A stretch of DNA of 8,247 nt from Prevotella sp. UBA2746 (GTDB taxonomy: Bacteria > Bacteroidota > Bacteroidia > Bacteroidales > Bacteroidaceae), in the NCBI GenBank assembly GCA_002353555.1, contig DEJO01000022.1, positions 3,497 to 11,743 on the forward strand, read 5' to 3'. This document shows positions 1 to 6,022 of the stretch, one piece after another. The notes beneath the pieces were generated by a model. It saw only the letters and a program-made list of their open reading frames with translations, was not told the origin of the DNA and did not search any database. A program made the position numbers and the translations under genes. The first letter of the stretch is position 1, and every line of letters begins with the position of its first letter.

Positions 1-316
1 CCAGCTGTGAAGCCTGTCGCTTTATTTTTTTTGCCCACTCCTTTCATTTCAAGCAGAGTTTCATTTTTCCGGATAGCAAAACCAAATCATCCACCAACAT
101 TCAGCACCACGAACGCCTACTCGTACTAATCGCAATCTGATTGAACAGACAAGAGTATGGTGTTTGAAAAAAGCGGACAAAAAGTCGATTTTAAGCCTTT
201 GTGAAGGCCATCATTTCAAAATAAAAATCCGACGGACGCGTACACGCGAATCTCGCGGGACTTCCAACCGGCTGAAAAGAAAGCACTTGTATTTTCTTTA
301 CAAAACAACAGCTTTC
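1..316. other. Non-coding spacer, left part
   Basis: I find no convincing gene here. The one open stretch on the + strand (from a TTG at 164 to about 367) has a low-complexity basic translation and runs into the repeat array, so I do not call it. Visible structure is minor: a small hairpin GCCTT-TGTG-AAGGC (195-208), an odd palindrome CAATC-T-GATTG (133-143), and a GC-rich patch (231-260) with repeated CGCG steps inside otherwise AT-rich DNA. No TAnnTTTG promoter core was found on either strand in this part. The left edge may be the tail of a feature outside the window. Confidence 0.5.
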
Positions 317-426
317 AAAATGGCTCATTTTACACTCGAAAATGAGCATTTTTACTGCTCAAAATGATTCTTTTTGAAAAGCAAAATGGACCATTTTGCG
401 ATGTAAAACGGTCCATTTTGAAAATC
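317..426. repeat. Five-unit 22-bp tandem array of AAAATGG-N-CCATTTT palindromes
   Basis: Units begin at 317, 339, 361, 383 and 405, exactly 22 bp apart. Each starts AAAATG (AAAACG in the last), has a near-palindromic 15-bp core of consensus AAAATGGNCCATTTT, and ends with a variable 7-bp linker. The core of unit 4 (383-397) is a perfect 7+1+7 palindrome. Neighbouring units can also pair with each other: 1 with 2, and 4 with 5. A period of 22 bp is about two helical turns, so the palindromes would lie on one face of the DNA. This suggests either an array of protein-binding sites or a decayed repeat family. The core recurs but the linkers differ, so this is not a simple duplication. Function is unknown. 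Confidence 0.8.
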
Positions 427-432
427 GAGAAG

Positions 433-461
433 AAAAATCCGTTAATGACGAACGGATTTTT
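433..461. terminator. Terminator-like hairpin, possibly bidirectional
   Basis: A perfect 11-bp inverted repeat (AAAAATCCGTT at 433-443, AACGGATTTTT at 451-461) encloses a 7-nt loop. The A/T ends of the stem give a T-run after the hairpin on both strands, as in bidirectional intrinsic terminators. It lies about 80 bp beyond the stop of the minus-strand glucosaminidase gene and is the best candidate terminator for it. The GC part of the stem is only about 6 bp, so strength is uncertain. Confidence 0.55.
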
Positions 462-542
462 CACTAAATCGGAAGCTATCGGACTTCTAAAATGGAAAAA
501 AATTCTTGCACTTTTTTACGGTAAATTTATTTGAAAGAAATG

Positions 543-1481
543 CTATCTTAAACGCAGCAAATCACCAACACGCAGCTGATAGTCAGGGCTCAACTTGTTC
601 ATTTTGTACAAACTCTTCAGCCTGATTCCATAGTACTGGGCGATGGAGTACATGCTCTCGCCAGGCTTGACGATATGCGGACGCCGCTTGTACATCTTGT
701 CAGCCTTCTTGCGCTTCTTCTTCAGGTAGACAAGGTCGCCCTCGCTGAGTACGTCGTGCTTGTCGCGCTCGTTGTATCGTGCCAGTTTGCGCCAGCTGAT
801 GCCCACCTCCTCGCCGATGGAGCGGAAGGTGTCGCCCTGACGTGCCACGAGGTAGTAGTTCTTGTTGTTGATGTGTATGGGGTGGAGCTTGCCGCCGACG
901 GTCTTGGCACTGCTCTTGCCGGGCTTCTTCACATCGCTGTGACGGCTGACGAACTTGTTGTATGACGTAGCATGGTCCAGTTCGTGCAGGCGGTAGAGCT
1001 CGATGATGCCGATGAGCTTCTGAGCATAGGTAGGACTGGTGGCGTAGCCAGCCCGTTTCAGCCCGTATGCCCAGCCCTTGTAGTCGGTGCGCCCCAGGCT
1101 GAACAGGCTTCGGTAGCGGCTTCCCTCCATGAGGAACCTGCTGTGGTCCTCATAGCTCTCCAGGACATGGTTGTAGGCACGGAAGCACTCGCCCGACTCG
1201 TCATCGTCGTGATAGGTCTTCCTGCCCGTCCATCCGTGACACTTGATGCCGAAGTGGTTGTTGCCCTTGCGCGCCAGTTCGCTGCGTCCCGCCCCGCTCT
1301 CCAGCAGCCCTTGCGCAAGCGTGATGCTGGCAGGAATGTTGTAGGAGAGCATCTCCCTGATGGCGATGTCCTTATATTGGTCTATGTAGTCTTGATATGT
1401 CTGGTTCCACTTCATCTGTGCCGTTGCAGAGAGGTGCAGAACCAACATACCTATTACAAGTAATACTGATTTCTTTCGCAT
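543..1481 (-). CDS. Secreted N-acetylglucosaminidase (GH73-type) with two LysM domains
   Basis: A peptidoglycan hydrolase of 312 aa, predicted to cleave the glycan backbone of the cell wall. Residues 1-21 are a signal peptide (basic MRKK start, hydrophobic core, AxA site ATA|Q at 19-22). The glucosaminidase domain spans about 30-175 and contains QGLLESGAGRS, with E61 as the probable catalytic glutamate, and GNNHFGIKC. Cysteines C81 and C99 could form a disulfide. Two LysM wall-binding domains follow a basic linker: about 218-263 and 268-312, the second ending at the C-terminus. The frame stays open upstream to a TTG at 1505, but that lies inside the promoter core (1502-1510). The ATG at 1481 gives a clean signal peptide, so I use it. 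It is a single gene, divergent from the FolK-like gene. A role in cell division or wall turnover is inferred from the family. Confidence 0.93.
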   Translation of the reverse strand: MRKKSVLLVIGMLVLHLSATAQMKWNQTYQDYIDQYKDIAIREMLSYNIPASITLAQGLLESGAGRSELARKGNNHFGIKCHGWTGRKTYHDDDESGECFRAYNHVLESYEDHSRFLMEGSRYRSLFSLGRTDYKGWAYGLKRAGYATSPTYAQKLIGIIELYRLHELDHATSYNKFVSRHSDVKKPGKSSAKTVGGKLHPIHINNKNYYLVARQGDTFRSIGEEVGISWRKLARYNERDKHDVLSEGDLVYLKKKRKKADKMYKRRPHIVKPGESMYSIAQYYGIRLKSLYKMNKLSPDYQLRVGDLLRLR

Positions 1482-1501
1482 AATCAATCGTCTAAGATGC
1501 T

Positions 1502-1510
1502 GCAAAGGTA
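1502..1510 (-). promoter_or_regulatory. Bacteroidota -7 promoter core for the glucosaminidase gene
   Basis: Reading the minus strand, TACCTTTGC occupies 1510 to 1502 and matches the Bacteroidota sigma -7 consensus TAnnTTTG. The expected start of transcription, near 1497, gives a leader of roughly 15 nt before the ATG at 1481. No TTTG -33 box is visible; its place is taken by the AACTCCT tandem repeat. Confidence 0.75.
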
Positions 1511-1516
1511 ATAAAA

Positions 1517-1548
1517 AACTCCTAACTCCTAACTCCTAACTCCTAACT
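1517..1548. repeat. 7-bp tandem repeat AACTCCT (4.5 copies) between divergent promoters
   Basis: Four perfect copies of AACTCCT (1517-1544) plus AACT (1545-1548). The array fills the space between the two promoter cores (1502-1510 on the minus strand, 1555-1563 on the plus strand) and occupies both expected -33 positions. Slippage in units of 7 bp would change the distance between the promoters and the DNA upstream of each core. Confidence 0.9.
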
Positions 1549-1554
1549 TTTATT

Positions 1555-1563
1555 TACCTTTGC
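1555..1563 (+). promoter_or_regulatory. Bacteroidota -7 promoter core for the FolK-like/M64/TPR cluster
   Basis: TACCTTTGC matches TAnnTTTG and is the mirror image of the minus-strand core at 1502-1510. Together, 1501-1511 and 1554-1564 form a perfect 11-bp inverted repeat (TGCAAAGGTAA / TTACCTTTGCA). The ATG lies only 4 nt after the core (1568), so the transcript would be leaderless or nearly so. No further promoter core was seen upstream of the M64 or TPR genes, so this is probably the promoter of the three-gene cluster. Confidence 0.75.
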
Positions 1564-1567
1564 AGCC

Positions 1568-1936
1568 ATGAAACGGACAAAAGCCATCGTAGCACTCGGT
1601 TCCAACACCCGACAGGAAGAAAACATCGGCAAGGCTAAGCTGATGGTTGCAAGCCTTTTGGAGGATTGCCGGTTTACACAGGAGCTGTGGACGCAACCGA
1701 TCGGCATCGACAGCGACCGCTTCCTCAACGCCCTTGCCACCGGCTATACTACGCTGGCGCAAGAAGAGTTGCAGGTCAGGCTGAAACAGATAGAACGCAA
1801 ACTGGGCAACACCAAGGAACAACGGCAAGAGGGTGTAGTCTGTATCGACATCGACCTGCTGCAATATGGCACCGCCATGCTCAAGAAAGAAGACTGGAAA
1901 CGACCCTATATACAGGAGTTAGTTCATAGTGCATAG
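1568..1936 (+). CDS. Short, degenerate FolK (HPPK)-like protein
   Basis: A 122-aa protein with the fold signature of 6-hydroxymethyl-7,8-dihydropterin pyrophosphokinase (folate pathway). It has VALGSN (8-13) at the N-terminus, TQPIGIDSDRFLNA (42-55), the IERKLG helix (75-80), and DIDLLQYG (94-101) with the two acidic residues that bind Mg2+ in HPPK (D94, D96). By hand alignment, the arginines that hold ATP around the usual GRxRxxRWGPRxxDLD segment are mostly absent; here it reads GNTKEQRQEGVVCIDID. The protein also ends soon after DIDLL, whereas family members are usually about 130-160 aa. I therefore call it HPPK-like and give no folK symbol: it may be a divergent paralogue with reduced or altered activity. 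The last residues (VHSA) and the stop come from a 14-bp tandem repeat, so the C-terminus may have been shortened by its insertion. It is first in a + strand cluster, 25 bp upstream of the M64 peptidase gene. Confidence 0.8.
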   Translation: MKRTKAIVALGSNTRQEENIGKAKLMVASLLEDCRFTQELWTQPIGIDSDRFLNALATGYTTLAQEELQVRLKQIERKLGNTKEQRQEGVVCIDIDLLQYGTAMLKKEDWKRPYIQELVHSA

Positions 1937-1948
1937 TTCATAGTGCAT
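1921..1948. repeat. 14-bp tandem repeat (2 perfect copies) at the end of the FolK-like gene
   Basis: AGTTCATAGTGCAT occurs at 1921-1934 and again at 1935-1948. The junction between copies supplies the TAG stop (1934-1936) of the FolK-like frame. The remainder forms most of the short gap before the M64 gene. Confidence 0.9.
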
Positions 1949-1961
1949 AATAATATAATAG

Positions 1962-3260
1962 ATGAAAACGATTAAGAGCATATTACTGTTATTGACTGTA
2001 TGTCAGCTTGTTAACGCGCAGAGCTTCGACAAATACTTTGAAGACCGCACGCTGCGCATCGACTACATCTTCTCCGGCAACCAGCAGGAGCAGCACATCG
2101 CCGTAGACCAGATGAGCACATCGCCACGCTGGTTTGGCAAGCGGCAACGGATGGCTGAGCTGCCGGTGAAAGGCAACGGACAGATTACCGTGCGCAGCCA
2201 CCGCGACGGCTCCGTTGTCTACCGCAACTCCTTCTCGTCGCTCTTCCAGGAGTGGCTGAGCAACGACGAGTCGAAGACGGAGACGAAAGCTTTCGAGAAC
2301 GTGTTCCTCGTGCCGTTTCCGAAAGATACCATAGACATCACCATCGACCTTCGCAACAACCGCCACGAGACAACGACGACGCTGACACACACCGTAGCAC
2401 CAAGCGACATCCTCATCCGACACATCGGAGAGCGAAACCTTACACCCTACGAGATCGTTCAGGCTCCTGCCGACACGTCGCGCTGCATCCGCATCGCCTA
2501 CATCGCCGAAGGCTATACAGAGAAAGAAATGTCCGTCTTCATGAACGACGTGAAGGTAGCCAACAAAGCCATGTTCGCACACGAGCCCTTCAGGTCGTTG
2601 AAGGACCGCTTCCAAGTGGTGGCGGTGAAGGCACCGTCCAAGGAGAGCGGAACGTCGGAGCCGGCGAAAGGCATCTGGAAGAACACCGCCCTGCACTCCC
2701 ACTTCGATACGTTCTACATGGACCGGTACCTGACGACACTCCACCTGAAGGACCTGCACGACTGGCTGGCAGGCATCCCCTATGAACACATCATCGTACT
2801 GGTGAACACAGAACAATATGGAGGTGGCGGCATCCTGAACTCCTACAACCTGGCGATGGCGCACCACAAGATGTTCAAGCCCGTCGTCGTGCATGAGTTC
2901 GGGCACTCCTTCGGAGGACTCGCCGACGAGTATGCCTACGAGAACGAAGCCATCCCCATGTATCCGCACGACGTTGAACCGTGGGAACCGAACATTACCA
3001 CCCTCGCCGACTTCCACGGTAAGTGGGAGCACATGCTCAACCCAAAGACACCCATCCCCACCCCACCGTCGGAGGATGAGAAGAAGATAGGCGTCTACGA
3101 AGGTGCCGGCTACAGCCTGAAGGGTGTCTATCGCGGCGTACAAGACTGCCGCATGCGCAGCAACGTGAACCCGGAGTTCTGCGCTGTCTGCCGCGAAGCC
3201 CTCACCAAACTGATTAAGTTTTACACAGAACCCGACTCGTCGGACCAGTCAGAAGAATAA
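1962..3260 (+). CDS. Secreted M64-family zinc metallopeptidase
   Basis: A 432-aa exported protein. Residues 1-19 are a signal peptide (MKTIKS, hydrophobic core, NA|Q). About 20-160 is a beta-rich N-terminal domain as in Bacteroidota M64 proteins. The catalytic domain spans about 175-420 and begins IRIAYIAEGYTEKEM (177-190). The zinc site is VVVHEFGHSFGGLADEY (308-324): H311 and H315 as ligands, E312 as catalytic base, and D322 as the probable third ligand by the HExxHxxGxxxD spacing. A cysteine cluster near the end (C396, C407, C410, in DCRMRS and FCAVC) is typical of the family. M64 was founded on an IgA-cleaving enzyme, but the substrate of the Bacteroidota members is unknown to me, so no IgA specificity is claimed. 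The ATG follows an AT-rich leader without Shine-Dalgarno. It lies between the FolK-like gene and the TPR gene (11 bp downstream), likely in one operon. Confidence 0.92.
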   Translation: MKTIKSILLLLTVCQLVNAQSFDKYFEDRTLRIDYIFSGNQQEQHIAVDQMSTSPRWFGKRQRMAELPVKGNGQITVRSHRDGSVVYRNSFSSLFQEWLSNDESKTETKAFENVFLVPFPKDTIDITIDLRNNRHETTTTLTHTVAPSDILIRHIGERNLTPYEIVQAPADTSRCIRIAYIAEGYTEKEMSVFMNDVKVANKAMFAHEPFRSLKDRFQVVAVKAPSKESGTSEPAKGIWKNTALHSHFDTFYMDRYLTTLHLKDLHDWLAGIPYEHIIVLVNTEQYGGGGILNSYNLAMAHHKMFKPVVVHEFGHSFGGLADEYAYENEAIPMYPHDVEPWEPNITTLADFHGKWEHMLNPKTPIPTPPSEDEKKIGVYEGAGYSLKGVYRGVQDCRMRSNVNPEFCAVCREALTKLIKFYTEPDSSDQSEE

Positions 3261-3271
3261 CAACAACCGCC

Positions 3272-4195
3272 ATGCCCAAACGAACCATCTACGCCCTGCT
3301 GCTGATGCTACTTCTTGTACTGCCTGTCTCTGCCCAGCAGAAGCATGCAGACACAGAGAAGCTGGGCATGGCACTCGAATACTTCGCCTCCGGCAAGTAT
3401 CACGAGGCGTTGCTGCTCTTTCAGCGACTGGACCGCGACTACAAGCTGAACGCACGCTTCCGCGCATACATCGGGCTGTGCTACTACCACGAATGGGATT
3501 ACAAGAAGGCGTGCCAATACCTTGACGAACTGATTCCGCAACTCGACCCGCTGGCTCCCCACGAGCGCAGCGTCTATTACTATGCTGCCGCCGAGAGCCA
3601 CTTCAACCTGCAACAATATGCCGAGGCGATACCCTACTACGAGAAGGTGCTGGGCGTATGCTTCGACCGTGAGAAGGGTGATGCCTTCTACCGGCTGGGC
3701 TTCTGCTACATGTTCTTAGGACAATGGGCAAACGCCCGCGACAACTTCCAGTCATCACAGAGCTACTACGTGAAGTTCCGCAACACACCCGACCTGGAAG
3801 GACGGTTGGCGCAACTGACAAACATGATCAAAGGATGTGAGAAACAAATGCCTGAAAGCGACCTGTACATAGAACCGAAAGACACCATCGCCGCCGACAG
3901 CATCCTAACGGACAGCTTATGCCCGCAGGTTGGCATCGACGAAGCTCAGCGGCATCAGGTCTTTCGCGCTGCTGACCACATAGACACCGTTCGTGCCATA
4001 GAGCAGGATGCGCATCGGTTGCCGGTAGCGGTCTTCGACTTCAATCATCACCTGCCGACAGGCACCGCAGGGCGTGACAGGATCTTTCAGCATGCCGTTC
4101 TGGTTGCGGGCAGCTATCGCCAAAGCCACAACAGGCTGGTCGGGGTGCTGGGCTTGTGCGGCAAAGATGGCGGTGCGCTCGGCACAAAGTCCTGA
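3272..4195 (+). CDS. Exported tetratricopeptide-repeat protein with antisense-derived C-terminal tail
   Basis: A signal peptide (about 1-21, ending PVSAQQ) is followed by TPR-like helical pairs at about 28-62, 63-95, 102-135 and 136-170, with typical Tyr/Ala/Gly spacing (GKYHEALLLFQRL, QQYAEAIPYYEKVL, DAFYRLGFCYMFLGQWANARDNF). Such proteins are periplasmic scaffolds; no enzymatic motif is seen. The recognisable protein ends near residue 216 (DSILTDSL). From C217 to the TGA at 4193 the frame reads the opposite strand of cdd, and that tail has no TPR character. The original stop may have been lost, making a 307-aa read-through product. Alternatively, a frameshift or sequence error may hide a stop near 3917. 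It follows the M64 gene by 11 bp and is probably co-transcribed with it. Confidence 0.8.
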   Translation: MPKRTIYALLLMLLLVLPVSAQQKHADTEKLGMALEYFASGKYHEALLLFQRLDRDYKLNARFRAYIGLCYYHEWDYKKACQYLDELIPQLDPLAPHERSVYYYAAAESHFNLQQYAEAIPYYEKVLGVCFDREKGDAFYRLGFCYMFLGQWANARDNFQSSQSYYVKFRNTPDLEGRLAQLTNMIKGCEKQMPESDLYIEPKDTIAADSILTDSLCPQVGIDEAQRHQVFRAADHIDTVRAIEQDAHRLPVAVFDFNHHLPTGTAGRDRIFQHAVLVAGSYRQSHNRLVGVLGLCGKDGGALGTKS

Positions 4196-4399
4196 CGGGA
4201 AGGCGGCATTCTCCTGGTTGGCACCCGTCACCTCCAGCCCGTTTCCTAACCGCAAGGCGGCTCCGACATGGAATCCGCTATACGGTGCATACGAATGGTT
4301 GGTGGCATCGACGGCCTTCTGCACGAGCCGCTGGTCATCGCTGCTGAGTTCCTCCAACGGGCTGAACTCCATGCTGATGTGAATGTCAATGGTCTTCAT
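3917..4399 (-). CDS. cdd: Cytidine deaminase
   Basis: A 160-aa homotetramer-type cytidine/deoxycytidine deaminase, converting cytidine to uridine in pyrimidine salvage in the cytoplasm. Zinc ligands C72 (in LCAERTA), C111 and C114 (in PCGACRQ) and the proton-shuttling E74 are all present. So are SYAPYSGFHVGAAL (36-49) and the substrate-binding NQEN (61-64). Length is slightly above the usual 130-150 aa. ATG at 4399 is chosen because it starts a short beta strand (MKTIDIHIS) ahead of the domain; an internal ATG at 4372 is a weaker alternative. It lies 27 bp after the lipoprotein gene stop on the same strand, so the two are probably co-transcribed. Its 3' two-thirds is overlapped on the other strand by the TPR frame. 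Confidence 0.95.
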   Translation of the reverse strand: MKTIDIHISMEFSPLEELSSDDQRLVQKAVDATNHSYAPYSGFHVGAALRLGNGLEVTGANQENAAFPSGLCAERTAIFAAQAQHPDQPVVALAIAARNQNGMLKDPVTPCGACRQVMIEVEDRYRQPMRILLYGTNGVYVVSSAKDLMPLSFVDANLRA

Positions 4400-4426
4400 G
4401 TGCGTGATTGTATTAAGATAAGGTTA

Positions 4427-5896
4427 CTATTCCGTTTTCTTTTCCTCCTCCTCTTCCTTCGTCGCAACATACTCATAGGCTCCCAGGCTGGGCGTTTCGG
4501 GACGCACCACTCCCAGGCGGTCGGTGGTGATGCCGCTCATCGGCACGCCGGCATGGATGGCTTGCGACTCCTTGGCAAGGCGGAAGTCATAGCGCAGGCT
4601 GTCGATGTCTATGCGCTTGAAGTTGTGCTCACTGCCGATTTCCCGGTTTTCCACGTCTTCGTAGATGATGTCCTTCATGCGCTCGTCGCCCTCCACCTTC
4701 GGTGTACGGATGAGACAGTGGTCGAAGAGGAAGTTCTCCGTCACCCCTTCCTGACTGTCGCGCATCAGCACATCGTCTACATATCCGGTGATGATGGAGT
4801 TGCGTACATCCAGCTTCGTCAGCGGATATTTCTCACCTTCGAGCATATTGGTGAAGCGAATGGCTGCACCACGGTTGGCATCGAAGGGATAGAACTGTGC
4901 CAGCGTGCAATACTTCAGCGTCACCATGCCTCCTGCGACAAACAGGCAGTCGTAGAGGGTGTTGGTAATCTGCGTGTTGGTGATGTCTACCTGACTGCTA
5001 TACGTTGCCAAGCCATAGCCCTGACAGTTGTGTATGACGCTGTTGGCGATGGTGAGTTTAGGAATCTCCACATTGTCGGAATCGCAGACAACACCGTCGT
5101 AAGTACTGTGTATGTCGGTATAGTTGAGCTCGTTATGGTAGGATTTCTCTCCGAAGTAGACGCCCATCCACTGTCCGGGCACCAGGTCGTAGGGCAGATA
5201 GTCGAACATGTGGTCGATGCGGTCGCCGCGAAGGACTACATTCTTCTCTGCCGTGCCCTGAGAAAGCAGCGTGCCGTAGACATGCAGAGAGGCATCCTGA
5301 TGGAAGTAGAGCGTCGTTCCGGCTCCGAGCGTCAGCGTGGCACCCTCGTTCACGGTCATGCCGCCATAGATGACGATGGGCTTGGTGCTTGCTATCGTGC
5401 GGTCTTCATTGATCTCTACATCACGCCACAGCTCGGCATCCCACGACCAGCCTAAGAGCGGCATCTTCTGCTGCACACCGCTCTGCAGGGTGAAGAGGAT
5501 TTCGTCTTCGACTTTCACGGGCACGTCCTGACCGTTCATGGTGGGTGTCAGCTCGACGAAGACACGGATGGAGTCCTTGTCGCGCACCTCGATGTCGTTG
5601 ACCTGAAAGCCTTGTTCCTTGCTCAGGTAGATGCCATCGACGTTGACCCGGAAGCCCGTCTGGTTGCCGTTCTTCAGCCGCACGTTGATGCCAGTCAGTC
5701 CACTGCCCGACCGGTTGTATACCCAGAAGGTCTTTGTCACCGTCGGCACCGTCGAGAAGGTGGTGTCCATGCGCACCTCTTCTGTCGAGAAGGTGAGCAG
5801 GTTGTTGGGCGAAGTGGTAAACGAGTCGTTATCCTGGCAAGCCGTCAGCGTGGCTGCCATCACCAGAAAGAGGATATATAGAATTTTTGATTTCAT
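4427..5896 (-). CDS. Right-handed parallel beta-helix lipoprotein
   Basis: A 489-aa lipoprotein. MKSKILYILFLVMAATLTAC is a type II signal peptide with lipobox LTAC (C20). The following QDNDS is acidic and resembles Bacteroidota lipoprotein surface-export signals, so outer-membrane surface display is plausible. Residues about 30-150 are a beta-rich N-terminal region (TFSTEEVRMDTTFSTV). A parallel beta-helix spans about 160-440; its start is marked by the capping rung NEGATLTLGAGTTLYF (173-188), and repeated rungs carry asparagine/valine ladders (LTIANSVIHNC, VDITNTQITNT, LDVRNSIITGY). The C-terminus has the RLGVVRPETPSLGAYEY motif common in beta-helix proteins and an acidic lysine/glutamate tail. 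No catalytic residues of a polysaccharide lyase could be assigned; carbohydrate binding is only an inference. The frame is open to an ATG at 5944, but that lies upstream of the promoter core (5929-5938). ATG 5905 would add three residues (MQR); 5896 gives the cleanest signal peptide. Confidence 0.88.
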   Translation of the reverse strand: MKSKILYILFLVMAATLTACQDNDSFTTSPNNLLTFSTEEVRMDTTFSTVPTVTKTFWVYNRSGSGLTGINVRLKNGNQTGFRVNVDGIYLSKEQGFQVNDIEVRDKDSIRVFVELTPTMNGQDVPVKVEDEILFTLQSGVQQKMPLLGWSWDAELWRDVEINEDRTIASTKPIVIYGGMTVNEGATLTLGAGTTLYFHQDASLHVYGTLLSQGTAEKNVVLRGDRIDHMFDYLPYDLVPGQWMGVYFGEKSYHNELNYTDIHSTYDGVVCDSDNVEIPKLTIANSVIHNCQGYGLATYSSQVDITNTQITNTLYDCLFVAGGMVTLKYCTLAQFYPFDANRGAAIRFTNMLEGEKYPLTKLDVRNSIITGYVDDVLMRDSQEGVTENFLFDHCLIRTPKVEGDERMKDIIYEDVENREIGSEHNFKRIDIDSLRYDFRLAKESQAIHAGVPMSGITTDRLGVVRPETPSLGAYEYVATKEEEEEKKTE

Positions 5897-5928
5897 GCGT
5901 TGCATTGATACCTTATTTATATGATAAC

Positions 5929-5938
5929 GCAAAAGGTA
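5929..5938 (-). promoter_or_regulatory. Probable promoter core of the lipoprotein-cdd transcript
   Basis: On the minus strand TACCTTTTGC (5938 to 5929) resembles the -7 box with one extra T compared with TAnnTTTG. It lies about 33 nt upstream of the chosen ATG at 5896. No clear TTTG -33 box was found. It is weaker than the other promoter cores in the window. Confidence 0.5.
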
Positions 5939-5987
5939 GCGCATTATTGCATGAGCAACGAAAAGAGAAGGAACAGGACAAAACGAA

Positions 5988-6019
5988 AAGAGAGACTAAC
6001 GTCACCGTCTGTCTCTCTT
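5988..6019 (-). terminator. Intrinsic terminator of the tRNA-Cys/tRNA-Pro transcript
   Basis: A perfect 9-bp inverted repeat (AAGAGAGAC / GTCTCTCTT) with a 14-nt loop that can pair further through ACG/CGT. On the minus strand it is followed by TTCGTTTT. It starts four bases after the 3' end of tRNA-Pro, the right place to end the tRNA transcript. Confidence 0.8.
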
Positions 6020-6022
6020 CTG

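Noticed and set aside
164..367. 67-aa + strand open frame in the left spacer
   Set aside because: It starts with TTG, has no promoter or ribosome-binding site, its translation is low in complexity and strongly basic, and its 3' half is the 22-bp repeat array.
317..426. Possible CRISPR array
   Set aside because: The conserved part is only about 15 bp and palindromic, the linkers are 7 bp, and no cas genes are present.
1482..1505. Upstream TTG start for the glucosaminidase
   Set aside because: The TTG overlaps the promoter core, and the extension would place polar residues before a normal signal peptide.
1989..3143. 384-aa minus-strand frame opposite the M64 gene
   Set aside because: It is a valine/arginine-rich shadow of a clearly homologous metallopeptidase; GC-rich codon use keeps the antisense frame open.
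4268..5455. 395-aa + strand frame opposite cdd and the beta-helix lipoprotein
   Set aside because: It covers two genes recognised on the other strand and its translation shows no domain, signal or coherent composition of its own.
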